Part shown: positions 17,481 through 26,489 of the stretch, one piece after another
Layout: each line of letters begins with the position of its first letter
Numbering within the stretch: position 1 is the stretch's first letter
DNA from: Anaerolineales bacterium UBA5797
GTDB lineage: Bacteria; Chloroflexota; Anaerolineae; Anaerolineales; Villigracilaceae
Direction of reading: 5' to 3'
NCBI GenBank assembly: GCA_002418205.1
Contig: DIDP01000075.1
Coordinates: 29,530-93,529 of the forward strand
DNA length: 64,000 nucleotides
Translations under genes and position numbers: made by a program
The notes under the pieces: generated by a model
Seen by the model: the letters and a program-made list of their open reading frames with translations, nothing else
Databases searched by the model: none
Told to the model about the DNA's origin: nothing

Positions 17481-18406
17481 AACCAGATTCGGAATGAGGT
17501 GGTCGTCCTGCCGGTCAGACCCTGATAGTTCACGGTGATCTCGATCGGGATGAGTTCCCCCGGTGCCTGTTCGTTGAAATTGAATGTGATCTGCCCAACG
17601 CCGCGTTCGTTGGTGGTGAACGAAAATTCCGAGCGCGAACCATCCGGGAAACGGACCAACGCCTTGCCGGATACGCCTGAAACCGCCTGCGTGGTCTGAT
17701 CCTGGACGATCACATAAACAGTCTGATCTCCGCTTTTGAGCGTTACCGCCTTTGCGACAAATGCATTGACCTTGAGCGCGATGATGGGTTTGATCGTGGC
17801 ATCGAGCGGCAGGACAGGTTTGAGATACGCCGGGTCTTCGCCTTGCTGCTCGAAGTAGATGCGTCCGAGATCGGAGACCACCACCCAGTTTTCCATGCCA
17901 CGGTTGGCGCGCCATTCGAAGCGCGCTCCCTCGAAGTACTGGACGATCAACCCTTCGGAAGATTCGAAGGGTGAGATGGGGTATCCAAATTGGCTGGGTC
18001 CGCCGTTGGTTTTGTAAAAATCGAGGAAGGTGAAGCAAACGTGATGCCCGGTGGGATATAGCTCGCACCCGTTTGTATTGATCTCGAGCGGTCTGGTCGG
18101 GGTGTAGAGCAATCTGCCCAATGGGGTCAGTTGAACGGTATTTGATGGAGTCGATTCAAAACGGGCGCGCTGAAAATATTGCACCGTCTTGCCGTCGCGC
18201 CCGGTGATCTGCTCTGTGATCGGATATCCATATACAAGCAGGGGATTCTCAGCGGCATTGTAATATTGCAGGAACGCGCCCCTCACATTATGTCCCGTTT
18301 CGGGGAAATATCGCATCCCAGTGTTTTGCGCCTGAACATTCCCCCATGAAGACAGCAAAACCACAAATGCAATGAAGAACGCAATCGCTCGACGTGCCGC
18401 TTTCAT
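17477..18406 (-). CDS. exported protein with two tandem repeats and an Ig-like C-terminus
   Basis: 309 aa. A signal peptide (AIAFFIAFVVLLSSWGNVQA) is followed by two copies of a block of about 65 residues: YFPETGHNVRGAFLQYY..GYPITE..YFQRARFE, then YPTGHHVCFTFLDFY..GYPISPFE..YFEGARFEW. The C-terminal third (about 205-309) looks like a beta-sandwich with alternating hydrophobics. No function is recognised. ATG 18406 is chosen over ATG 18415 because TATAAT lies 7 bases upstream, which would make the first ATG part of the promoter. The 3' end overlaps the convergent PyrK-like gene by 4 bases. Confidence 0.7.
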   Translation of the reverse strand: MKAARRAIAFFIAFVVLLSSWGNVQAQNTGMRYFPETGHNVRGAFLQYYNAAENPLLVYGYPITEQITGRDGKTVQYFQRARFESTPSNTVQLTPLGRLLYTPTRPLEINTNGCELYPTGHHVCFTFLDFYKTNGGPSQFGYPISPFESSEGLIVQYFEGARFEWRANRGMENWVVVSDLGRIYFEQQGEDPAYLKPVLPLDATIKPIIALKVNAFVAKAVTLKSGDQTVYVIVQDQTTQAVSGVSGKALVRFPDGSRSEFSFTTNERGVGQITFNFNEQAPGELIPIEITVNYQGLTGRTTTSFRIWF

Positions 18407-18413
18407 CGCGTTC

Positions 18414-18419
18414 ATTATA
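18414..18419 (-). promoter_or_regulatory. -10 box (TATAAT) for the exported repeat protein
   Basis: TATAAT on the minus strand overlaps an upstream ATG and lies 7 bases before ATG 18406, so the mRNA would begin at about that codon. Confidence 0.45.
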
Positions 18420-18429
18420 CTCAGAATAA

Positions 18430-18460
18430 AAAACTGACAGGCGATTTACACCTGCCAGTT
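18430..18460 (-). terminator. terminator of the wecC-wecB operon
   Basis: AACTGGCAGG and CCTGTCAGTT pair around a 10-base loop just past the wecB stop, followed on the minus strand by TTTTTTATT. Confidence 0.8.
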
Positions 18461-18463
18461 TGG

Positions 18464-19570
18464 TTAACTTCCGGAGACCTTTAGCAGCGCCTCCACGATC
18501 CGTTCCGCCGCGTGACCGTCACCATAGGGATTGGACGCCTTTGCCATCTTTTCGTATTCGGATGGCTCATCCAACAAGCGCGTCGCTTCCTGGACGATGT
18601 GGCTGGTTTCCGTTCCAACGAGTTTCAACGTCCCGGCTGCGACTCCCTCCGGCCGCTCGGTCGTCTCGCGCAGGACCAGGACGGGCTTGCCAAAGGACGG
18701 CGCTTCCTCCTGGATGCCGCCCGAGTCGGTCAGGATGAGCGTGGCGTGTTTCATCAAGTGGACAAGCGGGAGATAATCCAGCGGTTGGAGCAGCGTGACG
18801 TGATCGACGTTTTTCAAGATTCTGTTAACCGGTTCCTGTACATTGGGGTTCAGGTGAACCGGATAGACGATCTCAACATCGCCGCGTGACGCCAATCCCT
18901 TTAGCGCATGGCATATGTTTTCGATGGGCTGACCGAAATTCTCGCGGCGGTGTGCAGTGACAAGGATGATCTTTCTGCTTCCAAGCTTTTTACGCAGAAC
19001 CTTTATCTCTTGCGACTCCTCCTGCCTGGCGACGAAGTTCAAAGCATCGATGACCGGGTTGCCCGTGACCACAATGGTCTTGGACGGCACATTCTCGCGC
19101 AACAGATTGTCCATCGACCATTCCGTCGGCGCGAAGTGCAGATCAGCCGCTACGCCAGCCACGCGGCGGTTGATCTCTTCGGGGAAAGGCGCCCACTTGT
19201 TGTGAGTCCGCAAACCGGCTTCGACATGCCCAACCTTGATGCGGCGATAGTATGCCAGCAGGGCAGTGATCGCGACGGTGGTCGTATCTCCCTGGACCAG
19301 GACCCAGTCCGGCTGATATTCGCTGAACACCGGATCCAGGTTGGTGAAGATGGATGCGCTCAACTCCGCCAGGGACTGATTGTCGCGCATGAGGTCGAGG
19401 TCATAATCGGGTTTGATCTCGAAGAGGTCCAGCACTTGATCGAGCATTTGTCTGTGCTGGGCGGTCACACAGACGCGCGAATCGATTTCCTTCGTTCGAT
19501 TTAACAACCTGATGATCGGCGCCATTTTGACGGCTTCGGGTCGCGTGCCGAAGACGGAGAGTACTTTCAT
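18464..19570 (-). CDS. wecB: UDP-N-acetylglucosamine 2-epimerase
   Basis: 368 aa. The N-terminal VFGTRPEAVKMAP, the central HVEAGLRTHN and LILTDSGGIQEEA motifs are diagnostic of non-hydrolysing WecB/MnaA. It converts UDP-GlcNAc to UDP-ManNAc for surface polysaccharide or teichuronic-type polymers. The start at 19570 overlaps the stop of wecC by 4 bases, so the two are translationally coupled. A longer upstream frame is rejected because MKVLSVFGTRPEA is the family start. Confidence 0.95.
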   Translation of the reverse strand: MKVLSVFGTRPEAVKMAPIIRLLNRTKEIDSRVCVTAQHRQMLDQVLDLFEIKPDYDLDLMRDNQSLAELSASIFTNLDPVFSEYQPDWVLVQGDTTTVAITALLAYYRRIKVGHVEAGLRTHNKWAPFPEEINRRVAGVAADLHFAPTEWSMDNLLRENVPSKTIVVTGNPVIDALNFVARQEESQEIKVLRKKLGSRKIILVTAHRRENFGQPIENICHALKGLASRGDVEIVYPVHLNPNVQEPVNRILKNVDHVTLLQPLDYLPLVHLMKHATLILTDSGGIQEEAPSFGKPVLVLRETTERPEGVAAGTLKLVGTETSHIVQEATRLLDEPSEYEKMAKASNPYGDGHAAERIVEALLKVSGS

Positions 19571-20874
19571 GATTTGTTCACGCCCAGCCGTACGATTTGA
19601 AACCCCGCCTTTTCCCATTTATCCGCATCCCATGCGTTGACCGTGTCAATCGCGAGGCGCGCCCTTGTTTTTGCGGCGATTGTATTCGGTTCGAGATGAA
19701 CGAATTCATAGTGTTTGACAAGGATCAGGATCGCGTCCGCGTTTTTGAGCGCCTCATCAAGGCTGGGAGTCATATCGATGCCCTTCAAGTTTGCATCCGG
19801 CTTGAAGGGTTCCCAGGCTTTGACTTGCGCCCCTTCGCCCTGAAGCAAATGAACAACTTCGACCGCCGGGCTTTCGCGCAGATCATCCACATCCGGTTTG
19901 TAAGCGAGACCAAGCGCGGCGATTTTTTTGCCTCCCAGTGAACCAAGCGCCTGCTGTACCTTATCGACCACAAAATGGGGCTGACCGTCGTTGACCAGGC
20001 GCGCGTGGTAGATGAGCGGCGTCAGTTCCGGCGCGGCTTCCACGAAGAACCACGGATCCACGCTGATGCAGTGACCGCCCACGCCGGGTCCCGGGCTGAG
20101 GATATTGATGCGCGGGTGCAGGTTGGCGAGGCGGATGGCTTCCCAAATATCCACGCCAAATTTTTCGGCAAGACGGGAGAATTCGTTGGCGATGGCGATG
20201 TTCACATCCCGGGTGGTGTTCTCCATGAGCTTGACCATCTCGGCTGTGGTGGCATCCGTTTCGATGATCCTGCCTTTGACAAACGTTGCGTACAGGTCAC
20301 GACCAGACTGCGCCGATTCGGGTGTCACGCCGCCGACCACGCGGGCGTTCTCGATCAACTCGCGCAGGATCTGCCCCGGCAGGACGCGCTCTGGCGAATA
20401 GCACAGGAAGAAATCGGAACCCGCTTTCAGCCCGGATCGTTCCAAAATAGGGGCGACCAGATCGATGGTCGTGCGAGGCGGGGAGGTCGATTCCAGGATC
20501 ACCAGGTTCCCCTTGCGAAGATATGGCACGATGGCCTCCGCGGCGGATGTCACCGCGCCCATGTCGGCGAGTTTGTACTTCCTGCCTTCGTACTCTGCGA
20601 ATTGACCCTCGTGGAATGGGGTTGGCACTGCGATGAGGAACGCGTCGGCTTCTTCGGGTCTGGCTGATACCGTCAAATTGCCGGATTTGAGCGCGGCTTC
20701 GACCAGGGTCCGCAAGCCTGGTTCGTGGATGTGGATGCCGCCATGGCTTAACGTCTCTACGACGCGCGGGTTGACATCGACTCCGATAACCTTGAGACCG
20801 TTCGTGGCAAATGTGGATGCGGTTGGAAGTCCGATATATCCAAGCCCCAGGACACAGATTTTGTTGAATTTCAC
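19567..20874 (-). CDS. wecC: UDP-N-acetyl-D-mannosamine dehydrogenase-type nucleotide sugar dehydrogenase
   Basis: 435 aa from GTG 20874. The Rossmann motif GLGYIGLPTA is at the N-terminus, the catalytic region GPGVGGHCISVDPWF near residue 255, and the C-terminal UDP-binding domain follows. Together with wecB it should make UDP-ManNAcA. GTG 20874 is chosen because AAGGAG lies at 5-6 bases; ATG 20889 just upstream is weaker. The gene heads the operon. Confidence 0.9.
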   Translation of the reverse strand: MKFNKICVLGLGYIGLPTASTFATNGLKVIGVDVNPRVVETLSHGGIHIHEPGLRTLVEAALKSGNLTVSARPEEADAFLIAVPTPFHEGQFAEYEGRKYKLADMGAVTSAAEAIVPYLRKGNLVILESTSPPRTTIDLVAPILERSGLKAGSDFFLCYSPERVLPGQILRELIENARVVGGVTPESAQSGRDLYATFVKGRIIETDATTAEMVKLMENTTRDVNIAIANEFSRLAEKFGVDIWEAIRLANLHPRINILSPGPGVGGHCISVDPWFFVEAAPELTPLIYHARLVNDGQPHFVVDKVQQALGSLGGKKIAALGLAYKPDVDDLRESPAVEVVHLLQGEGAQVKAWEPFKPDANLKGIDMTPSLDEALKNADAILILVKHYEFVHLEPNTIAAKTRARLAIDTVNAWDADKWEKAGFQIVRLGVNKS

Positions 20875-21033
20875 TTGAACTCCTTGCATGCAGGGATATT
20901 CCCTTGGCGGGCATATTATACAGCCCAAGCGCGGGTCTGTTTGGGAAACTTTTTGTTTGGGATTCCGTAAATCATATTGGATGTCAGTGGGCGGCGGAGC
21001 TGTCAACTGATGTATAATGAATTGGAGGAGTGT

Positions 21034-21627
21034 ATGGACTTCCTGCTTGATCCCAATGTTGCCTATCTCTTCTTGCTCGGGGGTGTGTTATTGGCGATGC
21101 TTGCGCTTGCCACACCGGGGACGGGGTTCTTCGAAGTTGGAGCGTTCTTCTGCATTGTGCTGGCTGGGTACGCGATCTACAACCTGTCCTTCAACTGGTG
21201 GGCGTTGATCCTGATCGTGTTGAGCATCGTCCCGTTCATCTATTCCATACAGAGACCGAAGCGTGAGGTTTTTCTGGGCTTGTCCATTCTTCTGCTGGTG
21301 ATCGGTTCGGTCTTCATGTTCCCGCGCACCAATGGACAGAGTGGTGTCAACCCGTTGGTTGCTGTCGTTGCCTCGGCATTCGTCTCGGGATTTTTGTGGA
21401 TCGCAGTGGGCAAGTCCATTCAGGCTGCACATGCCAGACCTTCGCACGACTTGAACGGGCTTGTAGGTCAAATCGGCGAAGCAAAGACGAAGATTCATGG
21501 GGAAGGGAGTGTGCAGGTGGCAGGCGAACTATGGTCTGCTCGCAGTGATAAAGCCATTCCTGTCGGAAGTTCGGTTCGTGTAGTTCGACGCGATGGGTTT
21601 ATTTTGGTCGTCGAAAAGAGTGGTTAA
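21034..21627 (+). CDS. NfeD-like membrane protein
   Basis: 197 aa. Four to five hydrophobic segments (about residues 8-135) are followed by an OB-fold NfeD domain (LVGQIGEAKTKI to DGFILVVE). NfeD proteins pair with slipins; the next gene, 29 bases on, is a slipin. The start has a GGAGGAG site and a TATAAT box at 21013-21018, so the leader is short. The serine protease part of long NfeD proteins is absent. Confidence 0.87.
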   Translation: MDFLLDPNVAYLFLLGGVLLAMLALATPGTGFFEVGAFFCIVLAGYAIYNLSFNWWALILIVLSIVPFIYSIQRPKREVFLGLSILLLVIGSVFMFPRTNGQSGVNPLVAVVASAFVSGFLWIAVGKSIQAAHARPSHDLNGLVGQIGEAKTKIHGEGSVQVAGELWSARSDKAIPVGSSVRVVRRDGFILVVEKSG

Positions 21628-21656
21628 TACTCGATCATACAAAAAAGGAGATTGTT

Positions 21657-22568
21657 ATGGATCTGCTAGGAGTTGGTAGTGGTGCTGTTTGTTTTGTCGG
21701 TGCGATCCTTGTTCTTGGCTTCATCTTTTTAGCCAATGCCATCCGAATCGTGCCCGAATATCAGCGCCTGGTCGTGTTTCGGCTCGGCCGTAGCGTCGGC
21801 GCGAAAGGACCCGGTATCGTTCTTTTGATCCCGGTCATTGACCGTGCGGTAAAAGTGGACTTGCGCGAACAGGTGCGCGAGATCCCGCATCAGACCGCGA
21901 TCACAAAGGATAACGCCGGTATCTCGGTGGACTTCATCTGGTACTACAAGGTGCTCGACCCGACCGAGTCTGTGCTTCAGGTAGGAAACTTTGAGGTTGC
22001 GGCACAGGGCATGGCGACCACGACCCTGCGCGCGGTCATCGGTGGGATCCCGCTGGATGATGTGCTTTCAGAGCGTGAACACATCAATACCATGCTGCGC
22101 ACCCGTCTCGATGAAGTGACAGAGCGCTGGGGCGTCAAAGTGACCAACGTGGAGATCCGCGAGATCATCCCGCCGCGCGAGATCCAGGAGGCGATGAACC
22201 GCCAGATGTCGGCAGAACGCATCCGCCGCGCGGTCGTCACCGAATCCACCGGTACGCGCGAAGCTGCCATCAACGTGGCGCAGGGTGAAAAGCAGGCAGC
22301 CATTCTGCGTGCGGAAGGTTCGAAGCAGTCCGCCATTCTTGAGGCTGAAGGTCAGCAACAGGCGCAGGAATTGAAGGCGCAGGGCTTTGCGAAAGCACTC
22401 GAACACATCTTTGCCGCGGCGAAATCCGTCGATCAAAAGACCATGACGCTGCAATACTTCGATACGCTCAAGTCGCTGGGCATGAGCCCGTCCACGAAGT
22501 ACATCTTCCCGATGGAGTTCACGAGCCTGCTCGATAACTTCCTCGGCAAGGATGGCGGCAAGAAATAA
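21657..22568 (+). CDS. slipin/stomatin family SPFH protein
   Basis: 303 aa. One N-terminal membrane anchor (about residues 5-28) precedes the SPFH domain (VPEYQRLVVFRLGR to EIREIIPPREIQEAM) and a coiled-coil tail rich in Glu/Gln/Ala. It is the usual operon partner of NfeD and likely forms a membrane microdomain scaffold. AAAGGAG precedes the ATG. A strong terminator follows. Confidence 0.93.
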   Translation: MDLLGVGSGAVCFVGAILVLGFIFLANAIRIVPEYQRLVVFRLGRSVGAKGPGIVLLIPVIDRAVKVDLREQVREIPHQTAITKDNAGISVDFIWYYKVLDPTESVLQVGNFEVAAQGMATTTLRAVIGGIPLDDVLSEREHINTMLRTRLDEVTERWGVKVTNVEIREIIPPREIQEAMNRQMSAERIRRAVVTESTGTREAAINVAQGEKQAAILRAEGSKQSAILEAEGQQQAQELKAQGFAKALEHIFAAAKSVDQKTMTLQYFDTLKSLGMSPSTKYIFPMEFTSLLDNFLGKDGGKK

Positions 22569-22595
22569 CGGATACCATCCAGATAGAAAGTCGAA

Positions 22596-22635
22596 GGTAG
22601 AGAGTGGAGGGCAACTTTCACTTTCTACCTTTTTT
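22596..22635 (+). terminator. terminator after the nfeD-slipin operon
   Basis: GGTAGAGAGTG pairs with CACTTTCTACC (one mismatch) around a 12-base loop, followed directly by six T. Confidence 0.85.
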
Positions 22636-22655
22636 ATTGATAGAATTTGACAGAT

Positions 22656-23117
22656 ATGGAAGTCCAGCCCGCGAACCTGCTCGATCTCAGCGCCTTGCGC
22701 CGCCTCGAACACGCCTGTTTCGAGAAGGATGCCTGGCCGCTCTTGGATTTAATTGCAGTGTTGACATGGCCCGAAGTGATCCGGCTGAAGGTTGTGGAGG
22801 AGGGGGAGATGATCGGATTCGTGGCGGCTGATCCGCGTCCTTCCCAACGAGCGGTCTGGATCGCCACCATCGGGGTGGATCCACGCTATCAGCGACGCGG
22901 CATTGGTCGCATGCTGCTGCGCACCGTCGAAGAGCAGGCAAGACTGCCGCGCATGAAATTGACCGTGAGACTCTCCAATTACGGCGCGGTCTCGATGTAC
23001 GAAAAAGAGGGGTATCGGACCATCGATGTCTGGCGACGGTATTACAACGACGGCGAAGATGGTCTGGTCATGGAAAAGGTCCTGAATCGCAGAAAGGTTC
23101 CGGAGGGTGGGATATAA
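22656..23117 (+). CDS. GNAT family N-acetyltransferase (RimI-like)
   Basis: 153 aa. Motif A reads IGVDPRYQRRGIGRMLL (Q/R-x-x-G-x-G acetyl-CoA loop), and LSNYGAVSMYEKEGYR near residue 110 matches the GNAT motif B region. The substrate is unknown; ribosomal-protein or small-molecule acetylation are possible. ATG 22656 is preferred to the in-frame TTG three codons upstream. It ends 9 bases before RNase D. Confidence 0.85.
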   Translation: MEVQPANLLDLSALRRLEHACFEKDAWPLLDLIAVLTWPEVIRLKVVEEGEMIGFVAADPRPSQRAVWIATIGVDPRYQRRGIGRMLLRTVEEQARLPRMKLTVRLSNYGAVSMYEKEGYRTIDVWRRYYNDGEDGLVMEKVLNRRKVPEGGI

Positions 23118-23126
23118 TGTCCGCCT

Positions 23127-24254
23127 ATGACCGTTGATACACTTCCACCGCCAGTCTGCGTGGATAAGCAAAATACATACGAAAGAATGGTTGCCGATCT
23201 GGCCGCGCAGCCGCGAATCTCAGTCGATACAGAATCCAACAGCCTGCACGCCTACCGCGAGAAAGTCTGCCTGATCCAGTTTTCGACGCCGAAAAAGGAT
23301 TATCTGCTCGATCCGCTGGCATTGACCGATCTGCGTTCGCTCGGTCCCATATTTTCCGATCCGAAGATCGAAAAGATTTTCCACGCCGCCGAATATGATC
23401 TGATCTGCCTTCAGCGCGATTTCGGATTCAAGTTTTCCAACCTGTTCGATACGATGCAGGCGTCGCGTATTTTGGGATATCAATATGTCGGGCTGGACAG
23501 AATCCTTTCAGAGAAGTTCGACGTGAAGGTGGACAAGCGCCATCAAAAAGCAAATTGGGGCGCGAGACCGTTGACTCCGGCGCAATTGGATTATGCCCGG
23601 CGCGATACACATTATCTGTTCGCCCTGCGCGATCTGCTCGAGCAGGAATTGCGCGAGCAGGAACGCTGGGACATTGCCCGGGATGATTTCAGGTTGGCGT
23701 GTCAGGTGGATGTGCCGAAGGAAAAAATGAACGGCTCCTCGTGGAAGCGCTTCAATTTTCGCAAGGACGTTTCGCATCGCGAGTTGACCATCCTGAGCGA
23801 GTTGTGTGTCTGCCGGGACGCGATCGCAGAGAAGATGGACCGCCCCTCGTTCAAGGTAATCGACGACAACATGCTGCTCGATATTGCACGCAACCTTCCG
23901 GAAAAGGATGTGGACCTTGCGGGGATCGGTCTGAGCCCGAAACAGATCCGCCTGTGGGGGGGCGAGATTTTGGCGGCTGTCCGGCGCGGAGCGGATACTC
24001 CGCTCGTGAAGCGGGAACAGCCCGAACGTCCGAATGATGCGATGCTCAGGCGGCTGGACAAGCTCAAGAATTGGAGAAAGAAAGTTGCCGGGGAAATGAA
24101 GGTCGAGTCGGATATCGTCCTGCCGAAATTTTATTTGAACGAATTGGCGGAAAGTCCGCCTAAAACCATGGACGAGTTGCAATCAATGATGCACGAATCC
24201 CCGCACCGTTTTGAACGGTTTGGGGACCAGATCTATCACTTGATCGGAGGCTGA
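23127..24254 (+). CDS. rnd: ribonuclease D (3'-5' exonuclease with HRDC domain)
   Basis: 375 aa. The DEDD residues appear as SVDTES (residues about 32-37), HAAEYDL near 90 and YARRDTHYL near 160. An HRDC domain lies at about 213-290. RNase D trims tRNA and other structured RNAs. TATAAT lies 8 bases before the ATG, which fits a leaderless start although the gene may also be cotranscribed with the acetyltransferase. It is followed after one base by a beta-CASP nuclease, forming an RNA-processing pair. Confidence 0.92.
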   Translation: MTVDTLPPPVCVDKQNTYERMVADLAAQPRISVDTESNSLHAYREKVCLIQFSTPKKDYLLDPLALTDLRSLGPIFSDPKIEKIFHAAEYDLICLQRDFGFKFSNLFDTMQASRILGYQYVGLDRILSEKFDVKVDKRHQKANWGARPLTPAQLDYARRDTHYLFALRDLLEQELREQERWDIARDDFRLACQVDVPKEKMNGSSWKRFNFRKDVSHRELTILSELCVCRDAIAEKMDRPSFKVIDDNMLLDIARNLPEKDVDLAGIGLSPKQIRLWGGEILAAVRRGADTPLVKREQPERPNDAMLRRLDKLKNWRKKVAGEMKVESDIVLPKFYLNELAESPPKTMDELQSMMHESPHRFERFGDQIYHLIGG

Positions 24255-24255
24255 G

Positions 24256-25650
24256 ATGCGGATCCGTTTTCACGGCGCGGCACAGACAGTGACGGGGAGT
24301 CAACATCTTCTGGAGGTCAACGGACATCGCCTCCTGCTGGACTGCGGGCTGTATCAGGGACGACGCGACGAAACCTACACCCGGAACCTGAATTTCGCCT
24401 ACGACCCGCGCACGGTGGACGCGGTGATCCTGTCGCACGCGCACATCGATCATGCCGGGAACCTCCCGAACCTCGTGAAGAATGGCTACGAAGGACCGAT
24501 CTACGCCACGCGCGCTACCGTCGATCTTGCCACGATCATGATGGCAGACTCGGGACGCATTCAAGAATCGGATGCGGAGTTCGTAAACAGGAAGCGATTG
24601 AGGAAAGGGGAACCGCCGATCGAACCGCTTTACACGGAGGTCGATGCGCAGCGCGCGGCTGACCTTCTGCGGGGCGTGGAATACAACCAGGAATTTGAAG
24701 TGGTGCCCGGCGTGGTGGCGCGTCTGGTGGAGGCGGGACATATCCTTGGCTCTGCCGCAGTTTCATTGGAGATCGAAGAGCAGGGCAAAAAGACCCGGTT
24801 TTGGTTTTCGGGCGATATCGGGCGTTATAACCTGCCGTTGTTGCGCGATCCGATCCTGCCTGACAGCGTGGACTACCTGTTGATGGAATCGACCTATGGC
24901 GACAAGGCGCATAATGATCCACAGCAAGCCTTCGACGAATTCCAGGAGGTTGTCGCGCGGACGATCAAGCGCGGCGGCAAAGTGATCATCCCGGCGTTTG
25001 CCGTGGGCCGCACGCAGGAACTTGTCTATAACCTGAACATCATGATGTTCGAACGGGATGTGCCGCCCGTGCCTGTGTTTGTGGACAGCCCGCTGGCTGT
25101 CAATGCTTCGGATATCTTCAGGAATCATCCCGAGGTCTTCGACGCGGAAACGCGTGAGTTTGTCATGGAGGCGCGTCATCCGGCTCTGGACTTCAAGATG
25201 CTGACCTACATCCGGTCAGTGGAGGAATCGAAAGCTTTGAACGAACGCAAAGATCCGATGGTGATCATCTCCGCTTCGGGCATGGCGGAGACGGGGAGAA
25301 TTTTGCATCATCTCCGCAATAATATCGAAAGCCCGAAGAACACCGTTTGTATTGTCTCGTGGCAGGCTCCCTACACGCTGGGTCGCCGCCTTGCGGATCG
25401 CGAGAAGCAGGTCAAGATCTTCGGCGAGCCTTACACGGTCAGGGCTGAGGTTGCCACGATCGGCGGACTCTCCGGTCATGCGGGGCAGAACCTGCTACTG
25501 GATTATGCAACCAGAGTGAAGAATTCTGTGAAAAAAGTGTTCCTGGTGCACGGCGAAGAAAAGCCCGCTCTCACACTCACGGAAAAACTTAAAGAGAAGG
25601 GCATGCACGAGGTCTATTACCCTGAACTGCATTCGAGCGCGGAATTATAG
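24256..25650 (+). CDS. MBL-fold/beta-CASP RNA-processing nuclease (CPSF73-like)
   Basis: 464 aa. The metal-binding motif SHAHIDHAGNLP is at about residues 61-72, further His/Asp motifs at EAGHILGSA and SGDIGRY, and the beta-CASP domain follows (ISASGMAETGRILHHL, GLSGHAGQ, LVHGE). This family acts as endo- or exoribonuclease. It shares the RNase D operon. A GGAGG site precedes the start. Confidence 0.92.
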   Translation: MRIRFHGAAQTVTGSQHLLEVNGHRLLLDCGLYQGRRDETYTRNLNFAYDPRTVDAVILSHAHIDHAGNLPNLVKNGYEGPIYATRATVDLATIMMADSGRIQESDAEFVNRKRLRKGEPPIEPLYTEVDAQRAADLLRGVEYNQEFEVVPGVVARLVEAGHILGSAAVSLEIEEQGKKTRFWFSGDIGRYNLPLLRDPILPDSVDYLLMESTYGDKAHNDPQQAFDEFQEVVARTIKRGGKVIIPAFAVGRTQELVYNLNIMMFERDVPPVPVFVDSPLAVNASDIFRNHPEVFDAETREFVMEARHPALDFKMLTYIRSVEESKALNERKDPMVIISASGMAETGRILHHLRNNIESPKNTVCIVSWQAPYTLGRRLADREKQVKIFGEPYTVRAEVATIGGLSGHAGQNLLLDYATRVKNSVKKVFLVHGEEKPALTLTEKLKEKGMHEVYYPELHSSAEL

Positions 25651-25679
25651 GATATAATACCGCCCGCAAATAAAATATT

Positions 25680-25769
25680 GGGAAGGTGCCAGAGTGGTTG
25701 AATGGGACGGTCTCGAAAACCGTTGTGGGCTCCGGTCCACCGAGGGTTCGAATCCCTCCCTTCCCGCCA
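25680..25769 (+). tRNA. tRNA-Ser (CGA)
   Basis: The acceptor stem GGGAAGG pairs with CCTTCCC, followed by discriminator G and an encoded CCA. The anticodon loop reads TCTCGAAAA with CGA. A long variable arm (GTGGGCTCCGGTCCAC) is typical of class II tRNA-Ser. The T arm is GAGGGTTCGAATCCCTC. Confidence 0.95.
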
Positions 25770-25776
25770 GACAGTG

Positions 25777-25801
25777 AACGCGTCCGCAGGGGCGCGTTTT
25801 T
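25777..25801 (+). terminator. terminator after tRNA-Ser
   Basis: AACGCG pairs with CGCGTT around a 10-base loop that also holds G/C pairs, followed by a T run. Confidence 0.65.
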
Positions 25802-25835
25802 GATTCCACCGTGCGCCCTCGTGGAGAGGGTGATA

Positions 25836-25851
25836 TTCGAATCCCTCCCTT
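25836..25851 (+). repeat. second copy of the tRNA-Ser 3' sequence
   Basis: TTCGAATCCCTCCCTT repeats bases 25747-25762 of the tRNA T arm and acceptor exactly, 89 bases downstream. GAGAGGGT just before it resembles the other half of the T arm. It may be the remnant of a duplicated tRNA or of an integration site. Confidence 0.6.
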
Positions 25852-25875
25852 TCATATCCCGGGATGTTTTGCCCA

Positions 25876-25904
25876 TTGTATTTAAGTTCTGTATTCTCTA
25901 TAAT
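25876..25904 (+). promoter_or_regulatory. sigma-70-type promoter for the 26041 gene
   Basis: TTGTAT, 17 bases, TATAAT. Transcription would start near 25911 and leave a leader of about 130 bases before the 26041 ATG. The rest of the 25802-26040 spacer holds no recognisable gene. Confidence 0.6.
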
Positions 25905-26040
25905 GATTTTGTGGAAGAAATGGTGTATGGAGTTTCGGGAGGGTATGTGAATAAATCTTATAGGATTTCTCGATTTAATTGCCCCCGGATGGTCTGATCA
26001 AAAGTATATTGCGCTTCGAATCTCACCAAGGAGAACTAAA

Positions 26041-26427
26041 ATGGCTGAGCAAACGAAAGTCGAAAGGAAGATCGACCCTGAGAAAGTTGCGATGAACAAA
26101 CGCTTCGAAACGGTCGGCTGGGGATTGTTCCTCGTTATGCTGGGTGGGTTCATGTTCATTCCGGACTCAACAATCGAAAGAGGCTTTTGGTCCATCGGGA
26201 TCGGCCTGATCTTCCTTGGATTGAATGCCGCGCGCTATATGAACGGCATCCGCATGAGTGGATTTACCACCTTCCTCGGGATCCTGTCCCTGATCGGCGG
26301 GATCATTCAGTTGTTGGGCTGGAGGTCCTTGGACGGAGCCTTTTTCCTGATCATCCTTGGCGCCTATCTCATCCTGAAACCTTATTTCGATAAACGTCAA
26401 CTCTTCGGCAAAGCTGAAGATAGCTAA
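26041..26427 (+). CDS. small membrane protein of unknown function
   Basis: 128 aa. A charged N-terminal 25 residues precede four hydrophobic segments (about residues 27-45, 48-65, 72-92 and 97-112) and a basic C-terminus. The layout resembles small DUF-type inner membrane proteins, but no family is recognised. AAGGAG precedes the ATG. It is convergent with the large STAND gene. Confidence 0.75.
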   Translation: MAEQTKVERKIDPEKVAMNKRFETVGWGLFLVMLGGFMFIPDSTIERGFWSIGIGLIFLGLNAARYMNGIRMSGFTTFLGILSLIGGIIQLLGWRSLDGAFFLIILGAYLILKPYFDKRQLFGKAEDS

Positions 26428-26489
26428 ACCGATGAAGCCGGGGATGTGATCCAAACCGGCCAGGCTGGTTGGGGCGGGTTCTTGTTGTT

